A DNA stretch of 10,127 bases from Acidimicrobiia bacterium (GCA_004283105.1 SHLN01000083.1:1-10127), one strand, 5' to 3'. Shown: positions 1-6,306, counted from the stretch's first letter. Program-made: numbers and translations. The notes: generated by a model not told the origin, from the letters alone.

Positions 1-6
1 GCCGAT

Positions 7-27
7 GGCCGGTGGCCGGTGGCCGGT
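7..27. repeat. Three perfect tandem copies of GGCCGGT
   Basis: Units lie at 7-13, 14-20 and 21-27, directly beside the hypC stop codon (29-31), so they sit just downstream of hypC in the transcript. The period of seven is not a multiple of three, so gain or loss of a unit would change the spacing to, or the frame of, whatever follows. No start codon for a next gene is visible inside the repeat on the minus strand. The repeat is seen directly; any function is inference. Confidence 0.8.
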
Positions 28-28
28 G

Positions 29-229
29 CTACAGCTCCGGGATCTCCAGCGGATCAACCACCCGCAACGCGAATCCTGCATGGCTCACGAGGTGGTCTCC
101 CACCCGGGCCTCGGGAACCATCCCGAGGCTCACTTCGAGCTCGGTCCCGCCGACATCGAGGCGTGCCCGGCGCTCGAGGCCGTCGCCGTCGATGATCTCG
201 ACGATTCGGCCGGGGATGGCGAGACACAC
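29..229 (-). CDS. hypC: Hydrogenase maturation chaperone HypC (HypC/HupF family)
   Basis: HypC is a small chaperone that works with HypD to carry and assemble the Fe(CN)2CO group of [NiFe]-hydrogenases and to deliver it to the large-subunit precursor. The 66-residue product opens with the family signature MCLAIPG. Cys2 is the essential ligand residue, and the conserved His lies in VSHAGFA (about residue 50), matching the HVGFA element of E. coli HypC. It is shorter than the usual 75-90 residues, because it ends soon after the core fold with little C-terminal helix. The start is GTG at 229; translating Cys as residue 2 fixes this choice. It begins 2 nt after the hypA stop, so it is in the same transcript. 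hypD and hypE would be expected further left, outside the window. Confidence 0.93.
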   Translation of the reverse strand: MCLAIPGRIVEIIDGDGLERRARLDVGGTELEVSLGMVPEARVGDHLVSHAGFALRVVDPLEIPEL

Positions 230-231
230 GG

Positions 232-492
232 CTACGCCACCTCCACGGCCAGTAGCTCAATGTCCTGAGCCGATGGCGAGGCGGTATCGGTGTCGACGGT
301 GACATCGACTCTCGCACCTTCCAACAGCGAGCCGGTGGACGCCCGTGCCAGATGGTCTCGCAAATGGTCCGGGGATAGGTGGGATAACGCACCGAGCCGC
401 ACGGTCAACGCGGTCACCCGGGTGGCGCCCTCCTCAACGGCCACCGCCTCGGCCCGAGCGCACAGGGAAGCGACGAGGCTCAGCTCATGCAT
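232..492 (-). CDS. hypA: HypA-like nickel metallochaperone lacking the zinc-binding domain
   Basis: HypA helps insert nickel into the hydrogenase large subunit, usually with the GTPase HypB. The product begins MHELSL, with the nickel-binding His2 and Glu3. The N-terminal domain follows the family pattern (TRVTALTVRLGALSHL, then GSLLEGARV). Normal HypA is about 113-118 residues and carries two CxxC pairs in a zinc ribbon between about residues 70 and 95. This protein has only 86 residues, and its single Cys (about residue 11) is not in a CxxC pair. The zinc ribbon is replaced by a short Asp/Thr/Ser/Pro stretch (about 66-75), while the final beta strand (IELLAVEVA) remains. The other frames here contain no CxxC pairs, so a frameshift does not explain the loss. 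It overlaps the upstream protease gene by 8 nt; GAGG at 499-502 is a plausible ribosome site. The family call is firm; the functional effect of the missing domain is unknown. Confidence 0.88.
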   Translation of the reverse strand: MHELSLVASLCARAEAVAVEEGATRVTALTVRLGALSHLSPDHLRDHLARASTGSLLEGARVDVTVDTDTASPSAQDIELLAVEVA

Positions 493-937
493 CGCCGGCC
501 TCGGTCAGGATCTGCTCGATGGCGTCGGGAATGGCCGCCCGGACGGCCGGGGTCAATTCGGACCCTGGCTCGAGCGATTCGGCCTCGATCCCGACCAGGC
601 GAACATCGGCTGGCAGCGCACGCAGGCTCCTGGCGAGCTCTATCGACTCGGCGAGACCGATACCGTGGCTGGACGCATGGGAGATGACCGGCAGCGGCTC
701 GTCTCCGGCACGCAGGACCTGAACGGTTCCCGGTTCGCTCCGGCCGGTCAGCACGGCATCCACCATGACGGCCCGGTCGAGGCCCCGCCACAGGTCGAGC
801 AGCTCACCCGGTTCCCCGTTCGAGAAGTGGACCGGGACGTCGAGGTTCCGGCTGAGGAGTTCCTCGGCGATGAGCGGGCCTATCCCGTCATCGGACCGGG
901 AGCGGTTCCCGACGCAGATGATGGCCCGTTCACCCAC
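485..937 (-). CDS. [NiFe]-hydrogenase large-subunit maturation endopeptidase (HycI/HybD family)
   Basis: This nickel-checking protease removes the C-terminal tail of the hydrogenase large subunit once the metal centre is loaded. The 150-residue product is of normal length. Near the N terminus it has the family signature VGNRSRSDDGIG (residues 9-20), whose acidic residues match the Glu16 metal ligand of E. coli HybD. A second acidic ligand is in VMVDAV (Asp60), and conserved-position histidines are in SHASSHG (87 and 91). The start is taken as GTG at 937, overlapping the hydA stop by 8 nt, because this keeps the VGN motif at the usual distance from the N terminus. No strong ribosome site is seen, so translation is probably coupled to hydA. 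Its neighbour HydA ends in a DPCxxCxxH motif plus a short tail, exactly the substrate expected. Confidence 0.92.
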   Translation of the reverse strand: MGERAIICVGNRSRSDDGIGPLIAEELLSRNLDVPVHFSNGEPGELLDLWRGLDRAVMVDAVLTGRSEPGTVQVLRAGDEPLPVISHASSHGIGLAESIELARSLRALPADVRLVGIEAESLEPGSELTPAVRAAIPDAIEQILTEAGDA

Positions 938-2219
938 GATCGAGACGGAGGTCGAGGAAGTGCGTGGCGCACGAGATACACGGGTCGTAGTTGCGGATCG
1001 CCTGCTCGCATTGCCAGGTGAGGTCCTCGTCCGACAGGCTCAGGTTGGCCGTGATGAGATCGTGGAGGTCCGCCTCGATCGTTGGCTGGTTCTGCGAGGT
1101 AGGGGGCACGATCCTCGCTTCCTCGATGAGGCCATGCCCGTCGATTTGATAGCGATGGAACAGGAGCCCTCTGGGGGCTTCGCTCACTCCGAAACCCACG
1201 CCGGCGGCGGGACTGACCTCGACGGCCGGGGGCTCCGGCGGGTCGTACTCGGCGATGATGCGAAGCGCTTCCTCGAACGCCAGCACGATCTCGACGGCGC
1301 GAACGATGATGCTCTGAAACGGATTGGTTACGGGTGGGACCAGATTGGCGCGGGTGGCGGCGGCGGATGCCTGTGGTGTGAGGAAGTCGGCGTTGAGGTT
1401 GAATCGGGCCATTGGTCCGACGTGGTAGGCGCGACCGTCGCTCGTGAGGGAGTGGAGGGCATTCGATCGTTCGACATGGCTCTCCTGGAAGTGATCCTCG
1501 TACTCATGGGCCGTGATATCGAGGCCGTCGCTCGAGACGACCCGGCCTCGCGCCATCGGGTACTCGTCCTCGTGGCGCATGGCGACGAACAGGTAGTCGC
1601 GCTTCAGGTCTGGGAATGTGAATCCGGTCACGAGATTGACGGTCCGGAGGGCGGCGTCGAGGCCCCACTCCAGTTCGGGGATGAGGGCCCGCAACTCCCG
1701 GCGGGTCGGCGCCCGGAAGAAACCGCCCACCTTCATGTTGATGGGGTGGATCTCACGACCGCCGACGACCTGGACGACCGAGTTCCCGGCTTTCTTCATC
1801 CGGAGACCCATCTTGACCTCGTCGGGGAAGTCCTTCGCAAGATGGATGGCCGATTCGTACCCGAGGAAGTCGGGCGCGTGCAAGAGGAAAACATGGAGAG
1901 CGTGGCTCTCGATCCACTCGCCGCAGTAGATGAGCCGTCGCAGGGCATCGATCTCGGCGGGCACGGTCACGCCGCACAGGTCTTCCATGGCGTTGATCGA
2001 CGAGGTTTGGTAGCCGATCGGGCAGATCCCGCAGATGCGGGATGTGATGTCGGGCACCTCTGTGAAGTCGCGGCCTTGCAGGAATGCTTCAAAGAATCGC
2101 GGTGGCTCGAAAATGCCGAATTCGAGCTCGCTGATCGTGTCGCCGTCCAGCTTCACATAGAGCGACCCCTCGCCCTCCACCCTGGCGAGGTAGTTGACGT
2201 CGATGACGCGTCTGGTCAT
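930..2219 (-). CDS. hydA: [NiFe]-hydrogenase large (alpha) subunit, group 3b type
   Basis: This is the catalytic subunit that holds the NiFe(CN)2CO site and interconverts H2 with protons and electrons in the cytoplasm. The 429-residue product has both metal-binding motifs: SRICGICPIGYQ (Cys63, Cys66) and, near the C terminus, DPCISCATH (Cys414, Cys417). The element GGREIHPINMKVGGF also matches the family. Maturation should cut after His420 and release a nine-residue tail (FLDLRLDRG). There is no Tat signal on the partner small subunit, so the enzyme is cytoplasmic. The ATG at 2219 overlaps the hydD stop by four bases (ATGA), with GGAGG about eight bases upstream; this rules out a longer reading starting near 2327. 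The HydB-G-D-A gene order and the YQ after the first CxxC support group 3b (Pyrococcus sulfhydrogenase / mycobacterial Hyh) rather than 3c or 3d. The subgroup is assigned from gene order and motifs, not from a tree. Confidence 0.96.
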   Translation of the reverse strand: MTRRVIDVNYLARVEGEGSLYVKLDGDTISELEFGIFEPPRFFEAFLQGRDFTEVPDITSRICGICPIGYQTSSINAMEDLCGVTVPAEIDALRRLIYCGEWIESHALHVFLLHAPDFLGYESAIHLAKDFPDEVKMGLRMKKAGNSVVQVVGGREIHPINMKVGGFFRAPTRRELRALIPELEWGLDAALRTVNLVTGFTFPDLKRDYLFVAMRHEDEYPMARGRVVSSDGLDITAHEYEDHFQESHVERSNALHSLTSDGRAYHVGPMARFNLNADFLTPQASAAATRANLVPPVTNPFQSIIVRAVEIVLAFEEALRIIAEYDPPEPPAVEVSPAAGVGFGVSEAPRGLLFHRYQIDGHGLIEEARIVPPTSQNQPTIEADLHDLITANLSLSDEDLTWQCEQAIRNYDPCISCATHFLDLRLDRG

Positions 2220-2992
2220 AGCGACGCCTCCAGTTTCTCCGAGGCGTCCCGGAACTCCGGCGCGTATGCGTTGTAGGTCCGCAGCGCCCTGACCATCGTG
2301 GCTTCGTCTACCTCGAGTCGCCTCCACTCATTCAGCAGCGCTTCGAGGTTCACGCTTTCGGCCGGCCCGAAGCATCCGTAGCAGCCGCGGTTGTAGGCCG
2401 GACAGATCGCCCCGCATCCCGCCTGGGTGACCGGGCCAAGGCACGGCGTGCCATCGGCCACCATCACGCAGGTGGTGCCGCGCCGCTTGCATTCCACACA
2501 GACGCTGTACTCGGGAATGGCCGGCCGGCGGCCGTAGATGAAGGCGTTCACCACCTCGAGCAGTTGCTCCTTGCTGATCGGACAGCCCCGCAGCTCGAAG
2601 TCGACCGTTACGTGATCGGCGATGGCCGTGGACGTGTCGAGCGTGTCGATGAAGGCGGGTGTTGCATACACGGAGCGGGTGAACTCGGCCACGTCGGCCC
2701 AGTTGCGCAGTGCCTGGATCCCGCCGGCTGTGGCGCAGGCGCCGATGGTCACGAGAAACTCGGATTCGGCGCGAACCGCCTGAATGCGCTCGGCATCGTG
2801 TGGCGTGGTGATCGACCCTTCGACGAGCGATAGTTGGTACGGCCCGGGGAGGACCTCTCGCGACGCTTCGGGAAAGTTGGCGATCTCGATGGCGCCGGCC
2901 ACGGCGAGCAGTTCGTCCTCGGCGTCGAGCAAGCTGAGTTGACACCCGTCACAGGAAGCAAACTTCCACACCGCCAGCTTCGGCTTTGTCAT
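2216..2992 (-). CDS. hydD: [NiFe]-hydrogenase small (delta) subunit, group 3b type
   Basis: The electron-transfer subunit pairs with the large subunit and carries Fe-S clusters between the NiFe site and the HydG/HydB diaphorase side. The 258-residue product shows the proximal-cluster residues FASCDGCQ (Cys14, Cys17), GACATAGG (Cys86) and LRGCPIS (Cys137). A Cys-rich C-terminal half (Cys165, 168, 175, 184, 193, 197, 204, 207; including CVEC and RGCYGCFGP) supplies ligands for two further clusters. There is no twin-arginine signal or membrane anchor, in keeping with a soluble cytoplasmic enzyme. The ATG at 2992 shares one base with the hydG stop (TGATG), and GGGAGG lies just upstream. A longer in-frame reading to 3280 is rejected because its extra Arg-rich residues are the shadow of hydG. 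Confidence 0.96.
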   Translation of the reverse strand: MTKPKLAVWKFASCDGCQLSLLDAEDELLAVAGAIEIANFPEASREVLPGPYQLSLVEGSITTPHDAERIQAVRAESEFLVTIGACATAGGIQALRNWADVAEFTRSVYATPAFIDTLDTSTAIADHVTVDFELRGCPISKEQLLEVVNAFIYGRRPAIPEYSVCVECKRRGTTCVMVADGTPCLGPVTQAGCGAICPAYNRGCYGCFGPAESVNLEALLNEWRRLEVDEATMVRALRTYNAYAPEFRDASEKLEASL

Positions 2993-3834
2993 CAGACCTC
3001 CCGAATCCCGAAGAGTCGCTCGACCTCGGAGAACTGCTTGACGGGACCGTCGGTACAGACGAACAGTGGCCCGTACTGGCAGTGGCCGCACATCCCGACC
3101 CCGCACTTCATGTTCCGTTCCAGGGAGACGTAGATGTTGTCGGGATGGAAATCTCGATCGCGCAGCGCCCGGGCGGTGAACGTCATCATGATCCCGGGCC
3201 CGCACACCATGGCGATGGCGTCCTCGTTGGCCTCGAGCATCGGGATCAGACGGGTGACGACGCCGACCGAGCCGCGCCACGTCTCGTCGGCGACGTCGAC
3301 CGTGAGCTCGATGTCGAGATCAAAGTGCTGGCGCCATTCGCGGATCTCCTCAACGAACAACATCTCGTGGGGACTCCGGAACCCGATGGCCATGGAGACG
3401 AGGCCGTAGTCGATGCGGTTGTTGATGATGTGAGAGAGGGCCGGGCGCAGCGGGGCGAGCCCGATCCCGCCCCCCACCAGGACCACGTCCTTGCCTTTGG
3501 CGGCTTCCATCGGCCAGCCGGTGCCGTACGGGCCGCGCACTCCGACGGTGTCGCCGGGCCTCATACGTTCGAGCGCTTCGGTCACCTTGCCGGCTGCCCG
3601 GATTGTGTGGGTGAGCACCTCCGGATGGGCAGGATCGCCGCTGATGGAAATAGGCACCTCGCCCACCCCGTAGACGTAGAGCATCGTGAACTCACCGGGG
3701 AGGAAGGTGAATCCCCCCGGCGGGGCGAGGTCGATGGTGAACGTGTCGGCCGTCTCCTGTCGCCGCGCCGAGATCACCATCGGTGTGGTGAGCATCGGAT
3801 CGATACGAGGCTCAGCGATGGTCACCGTACACAT
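2992..3834 (-). CDS. hydG: Hydrogenase gamma subunit: FAD/NAD(P)-binding oxidoreductase with 2Fe-2S cluster
   Basis: This diaphorase subunit passes electrons between NAD(P)H and the hydrogenase core. The 280-residue product has a ferredoxin-reductase-like fold. The FAD-domain element VPISIS is near residues 60-65 and GPYGTG is at 101-106. A nucleotide-binding loop VLVGGGIGLAPLRP spans about 118-131, and MVCGPG lies at about 209-214. A C-terminal 2Fe-2S site is formed by Cys244, 249, 252 and 260 (CGVGMCGHC and a later Cys), as in PyrK-type subunits. The sequence does not decide between NAD and NADP; group 3b enzymes are known mainly for NADP(H). The start is the ATG at 3834 (MCTVTIAEP), overlapping the upstream cyclic-nucleotide-domain gene by 23 nt. 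An upstream TTG at 3885 is open but has no ribosome site. No clear ribosome site precedes 3834 either, so the start is less certain than the identity; ATG at 3795 is possible. Confidence 0.94.
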   Translation of the reverse strand: MCTVTIAEPRIDPMLTTPMVISARRQETADTFTIDLAPPGGFTFLPGEFTMLYVYGVGEVPISISGDPAHPEVLTHTIRAAGKVTEALERMRPGDTVGVRGPYGTGWPMEAAKGKDVVLVGGGIGLAPLRPALSHIINNRIDYGLVSMAIGFRSPHEMLFVEEIREWRQHFDLDIELTVDVADETWRGSVGVVTRLIPMLEANEDAIAMVCGPGIMMTFTARALRDRDFHPDNIYVSLERNMKCGVGMCGHCQYGPLFVCTDGPVKQFSEVERLFGIREV

Positions 3835-4273
3835 CCAGGAGTTGGAGTCGGGCAGCCTGCAGTCTGGAAAGCATGACGGTGGCAAATCGCATCATCAACT
3901 CGTAGCCGAATTCGTGATCCTCCACTTTCATCTTTCGCAGCTTCTCGCCGTCGAGCACCGTTGCTTCGATCGGTTCCACCACGTGGCCGCTCTCCCCGTA
4001 GCGATGGGGCGGGAAGATCCACGAAAACCCGGCCACCTCGCCGGCCCCGATGGTGCTGGTGCGGATCACTCCGCGTTGGCCGGCGTCCAGTTCGAGCGCC
4101 AGGAGACCAGCCGAAATGAGAAAGCACCGGTTCGCGATCTCGCCAACCCGAAACAGATGCTCGCCTTCCTCGAACCGGTCACCCCAGGCGCAGCTGGCGA
4201 TCTTGCTCATATGCTCGTCGCTCAGACCTGCCAGCAGCGGGTGGTCGATGTGGGTTATGTCACCGGTGGGCAT
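3812..4273 (-). CDS. Stand-alone cyclic-nucleotide-binding-domain protein within the hydrogenase operon
   Basis: A 153-residue protein made almost entirely of one Crp-type beta-roll. It has GLSDEH (16-21), a glycine-bearing F..GEHLFRVGE segment (34-45), FLISAGLL (51-58) and a phosphate-binding-cassette region at about 76-98. A long final helix (about 118-148) would serve as a dimerisation helix. The protein ends there, so the winged-helix DNA-binding domain of Crp/Fnr regulators is absent. It is more likely a protein-level effector or accessory subunit than a transcription factor. The cassette (GEVAGFSWIFPP...ESGHV) keeps the Gly-Glu start but lacks the Arg that binds the cyclic phosphate in CRP, so the ligand is uncertain. 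ATG at 4273 is preceded by AGGAGG with a 6-nt gap, which decides the start. It overlaps hydB by 14 nt and hydG by 23 nt. Domain identity is secure; its role in hydrogenase control is inference. Confidence 0.88.
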   Translation of the reverse strand: MPTGDITHIDHPLLAGLSDEHMSKIASCAWGDRFEEGEHLFRVGEIANRCFLISAGLLALELDAGQRGVIRTSTIGAGEVAGFSWIFPPHRYGESGHVVEPIEATVLDGEKLRKMKVEDHEFGYELMMRFATVMLSRLQAARLQLLDVYGDHR

Positions 4274-5384
4274 GGGCTGCCTCCTCTGTGCGTATGGCCT
4301 TGACTTCCTCGGTGATGTCGATTCCAACCGGGCACCAGGTGATGCATCGCCCGCAACCGACGCAGCCCGAGGTGTCGAATTGATCGATCCATGTGGCCAG
4401 CTTGTGAGTCAGCCACTGGCGGTAGCGGGACCGGACCGACACCCGGATCGGGCCACCGTGGATGTATGAGTGCTCGAGGGCAAAGCAGCTGTCCCAGGTT
4501 CGCCATCGCTCGGCAGTTGCTCCGTCCAGCGTGGGCCGATCCTCGGTGGTTGCGCAGAAGCAGGTCGGGCACACCATGGTGCAGTTGGCACAGAGCAGGC
4601 ATCGGGACGCCACGTCGTCCCAGCGCGGGTGCTCGGCATTCTCATACAGGAGCTCCTTGATGCCCCCGGTGTCGAGGGTGCGGCCCATGCCGGTGGCGGC
4701 CTCGGCGATGAGGGCGTCTGCGTGCGAGCAGTCGGTTGGATCAGCCGGCGCTAGTGGGAGCCGGGCGAGCACGTCGCCTCCGGCAGTCGTGCCCGATCGG
4801 ATGAGGAACCGATGCTCGTCCTCGTCGATGAACTCGGTCATCACGATGTCATAGCCGTCGGTCAACTCGGGCCCGGTTCCCATCGAGGCACAGAAACAGG
4901 TCCCTCCCGCTTGCACGCAGTTCACGCCGACGATGAATACGCGCTCCCGGATGGACCCGTAGTGCGGGTCCGGGTAGGCGCCGTCAAAGACCCGATCCTG
5001 GATGTCGATGGCGGCCAGCTCGCAGGCCCGGACGCCGAAGAGGGCGTAGCGGGGTGCTTCGGAAGTCGGAGGGTTCACCGAGAAGGAACCACCGGAACGG
5101 ACGGCCGACCAGAGGAGCGTTTGCGGCGGGAACAGGTACTGCTTCCACGAGTCGCTCGGCAGGTTGTAGCCGAACAGAGCGTCGTCCTGTCGATCTACGA
5201 GCCGGTACATGCCTCCGTCGTGAAGATCGGTCTTGCCGGCGGGGAGGTCGCTGCTGGAGTCGATCGGCCCGTAGACGATGCGACCGCCCTCCAGGATCGG
5301 CCCGATCGGCTGGTATCCCTCATCCACGAGTAGGGCGAGAAGCTGGTCGAAGTCTGATCGGTCGAGAATGGACGCGGCGGTCAT
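4260..5384 (-). CDS. hydB: Hydrogenase beta subunit: 4Fe-4S dicluster protein (HydB/AsrA family)
   Basis: The beta subunit of the sulfhydrogenase complex carries extra Fe-S clusters on the electron path between HydG and other partners; it is related to anaerobic sulfite reductase subunit A. The 374-residue product has two ferredoxin-type motifs near the C terminus: CLLCANCTMVCPTCFC (Cys262, 265, 268, 272, plus 275 and 277) and CVGCGRCITWCP (Cys341, 344, 347, 351). The N-terminal part has the family elements FGVRACEL (Cys121) and VNCVQAGGTCFC (Cys156, 163, 165), which may bind further iron-sulfur or metal. The ATG at 5384 is the first gene of the operon, preceded by GATGAGAA, a weak ribosome site. 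A -10-like TACGTT eight bases upstream suggests a very short or absent leader. Length and motifs are normal for the family. Confidence 0.94.
   Translation of the reverse strand: MTAASILDRSDFDQLLALLVDEGYQPIGPILEGGRIVYGPIDSSSDLPAGKTDLHDGGMYRLVDRQDDALFGYNLPSDSWKQYLFPPQTLLWSAVRSGGSFSVNPPTSEAPRYALFGVRACELAAIDIQDRVFDGAYPDPHYGSIRERVFIVGVNCVQAGGTCFCASMGTGPELTDGYDIVMTEFIDEDEHRFLIRSGTTAGGDVLARLPLAPADPTDCSHADALIAEAATGMGRTLDTGGIKELLYENAEHPRWDDVASRCLLCANCTMVCPTCFCATTEDRPTLDGATAERWRTWDSCFALEHSYIHGGPIRVSVRSRYRQWLTHKLATWIDQFDTSGCVGCGRCITWCPVGIDITEEVKAIRTEEAAHAHR
4280..4285 (-). promoter_or_regulatory. Strong ribosome-binding site AGGAGG for the cyclic-nucleotide-domain gene
   Basis: AGGAGG lies inside the 3' end of hydB, six bases before the ATG at 4273. 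It fixes that start over an upstream in-frame start at 4327. It is the strongest ribosome site in the operon, so this small protein may be made at a level at least equal to the structural subunits (inference). Confidence 0.8.
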
Positions 5385-5392
5385 TTCTCATC

Positions 5393-5398
5393 AACGTA
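5393..5398 (-). promoter_or_regulatory. Candidate -10 element (TACGTT) for the hydrogenase operon
   Basis: On the minus strand TACGTT (TAnnnT type) is followed by eight bases and then the hydB ATG at 5384, so transcription could begin at or within a few bases of the start codon. No good -35 hexamer is seen 17 bp upstream, which would fit an activator-dependent promoter. Weak on its own; it gains weight from the boxes at 5422-5454. Confidence 0.4.
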
Positions 5399-5421
5399 GG
5401 CGGTCGGGGAGCTCGGCAACA

Positions 5422-5433
5422 GGGACCTTCGTC
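5422..5433. promoter_or_regulatory. DosR-like box 1 upstream of hydB
   Basis: GGGACCTTCGTC has one perfect GGGAC half-site, the central TT, and a partial second half. Compare the known mycobacterial DosR (DevR) consensus built on GGGACT-WW-AGTCCC. If hydB transcription starts near its ATG, this box spans about -38 to -49, overlapping or abutting the -35 region as activator sites do. Mycobacterial group 3b hydrogenase genes are known to be DosR-controlled. No DosR gene is visible here, and GGGAC is common in GC-rich DNA. Confidence 0.35.
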
Positions 5434-5442
5434 GGGGTTTCC

Positions 5443-5454
5443 GGGACCACCGGC
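5443..5454. promoter_or_regulatory. DosR-like box 2 upstream of hydB
   Basis: GGGACCACCGGC repeats the GGGACC core exactly 21 bp (two helical turns) from box 1 in the same orientation, as expected for cooperative binding on one face of the DNA. Its second half is weaker. A tandem ACGATC-ACGATC follows at 5455-5466, of unknown meaning. Function is inference. Confidence 0.3.
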
Positions 5455-5504
5455 ACGATCACGATCGGGGAGGAACCGGCCACAGTGAGTAAGTGGAGTC
5501 ACCG

Positions 5505-6263
5505 ATGCCTCGCGACTCCGGCGATGGAGCCGGCCTGTTCGTCCGCTACGCCTACCCGCCCAATCGGCTCGGGTACTGCGGACCGGAGGATGTCGATGCG
5601 CTGGTGGAGTACAGCGTCTCTGCCGTCTCAGATCCCGGGTTGCGCCAATTGGTGATGGCGTTCGACGGTGCCTATCCGTACCTCGAGCTCATCGCCGCGG
5701 CAGCCGGAATCCATGATCCGCTCGATCGGCGCGTGGTTGAGGCCTACTGGATCGGCAACCGGCTGTTGATGAACGTCGACATGGCATTGCTTGGTCGCTC
5801 GGTGACGGAGCGGTTCCGCAAGCGAGCGGGCCGAGATTGGGATCGAGTGGCAGAAGCGGTGTGGGCCGGAGGCCTTGCTCACCACAGTTTTCACGTGTTC
5901 GCGGTCTATCCCTGGGCCGGCTTGATGCGCGAGGGTCGCATCGACGAACCGCTCCACGTCATGGATCGGTGTCGAATTCGATGGGGCAAGGTCCACGCCG
6001 TCGAGGAGGATTCGGTAGCGGTGGTGTCTCGTCCGCTCGAATGGGTGGACGGGGCTCTCATTCTCTCCCACCCGCAGGTCGAAGTAGTCCAGGCATCCCC
6101 CACAGTGGCCGTCGCCGTCGGCGATTGGGTTTCGCTGCACTGGGAGTGGGTGTGCGACACCCTGACCGCTCGCCAGCTCGCCAATCTGCGCGGTTTCAGC
6201 GCCCATCACCTCCGCCTTGTGAACGAAGAACTGGCGGTTCCCCTCGAGGCTGCAGTCGGCTGA
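5505..6263 (+). CDS. Unknown protein divergent from the hydrogenase operon (possibly DUF6390 family)
   Basis: I cannot assign a function. The opening motif LFVRYAYPPNRLGYCGPED (residues 11-29) recalls proteins annotated as DUF6390 in actinobacterial genomes, but that link is from memory and unverified. The 252-residue product is soluble, with no signal peptide or clear membrane helix. It is rich in Trp and His, with a striking AHHSFHVFAVYPW (125-137), then RCRIRWGKV (155-163) and LHWEWVCD (211-218). The conserved-looking Cys and His could bind a metal or cofactor. The first half (about 30-130) looks mainly helical; the second (150-210) looks beta-rich. ATG at 5505 is chosen because GGAG at 5495-5498 stands six bases before it; an in-frame GTG at 5493 is the alternative. 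It shares a 120-bp control region with hydB, suggesting co-regulation with the hydrogenase and perhaps a role in its assembly or regulation (inference). Confidence 0.72.
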   Translation: MPRDSGDGAGLFVRYAYPPNRLGYCGPEDVDALVEYSVSAVSDPGLRQLVMAFDGAYPYLELIAAAAGIHDPLDRRVVEAYWIGNRLLMNVDMALLGRSVTERFRKRAGRDWDRVAEAVWAGGLAHHSFHVFAVYPWAGLMREGRIDEPLHVMDRCRIRWGKVHAVEEDSVAVVSRPLEWVDGALILSHPQVEVVQASPTVAVAVGDWVSLHWEWVCDTLTARQLANLRGFSAHHLRLVNEELAVPLEAAVG

Positions 6264-6306
6264 GTCGGGTGAGCGCAGTTGGTGTGGATCGTGGTTGAGG
6301 GCGCGC

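Noticed and set aside
54..492. Possible frameshift in hypA hiding a normal zinc domain
   Set aside because: The alternative frames show no CxxC pairs, and the in-frame end still matches the last HypA beta strand; the domain is absent, not displaced.
765..2276. Long open reading frame of about 500 codons on the plus strand
   Set aside because: It lies antisense to hydA, has no recognisable domain and an Asp/Glu/Val-rich composition typical of the antisense frame of a GC-rich gene.
2986..3876. Plus-strand open frame of about 296 codons
   Set aside because: Antisense shadow of hydG; rich in Asp, His and Gly with no domain or ribosome site.
3835..3885. TTG at 3885 as the start of hydG
   Set aside because: It would add 17 residues overlapping the sensor-domain gene, with no ribosome site; ATG at 3834 fits the family N terminus better.
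3812..4273. Annotation as a Crp/Fnr transcription factor
   Set aside because: The protein ends after the dimerisation helix; no helix-turn-helix is present in this frame or the following sequence.
5493..5504. GTG at 5493 as the start of the unknown divergent gene
   Set aside because: The GTG overlaps the GGAG that is correctly spaced for ATG at 5505; kept only as an alternative.
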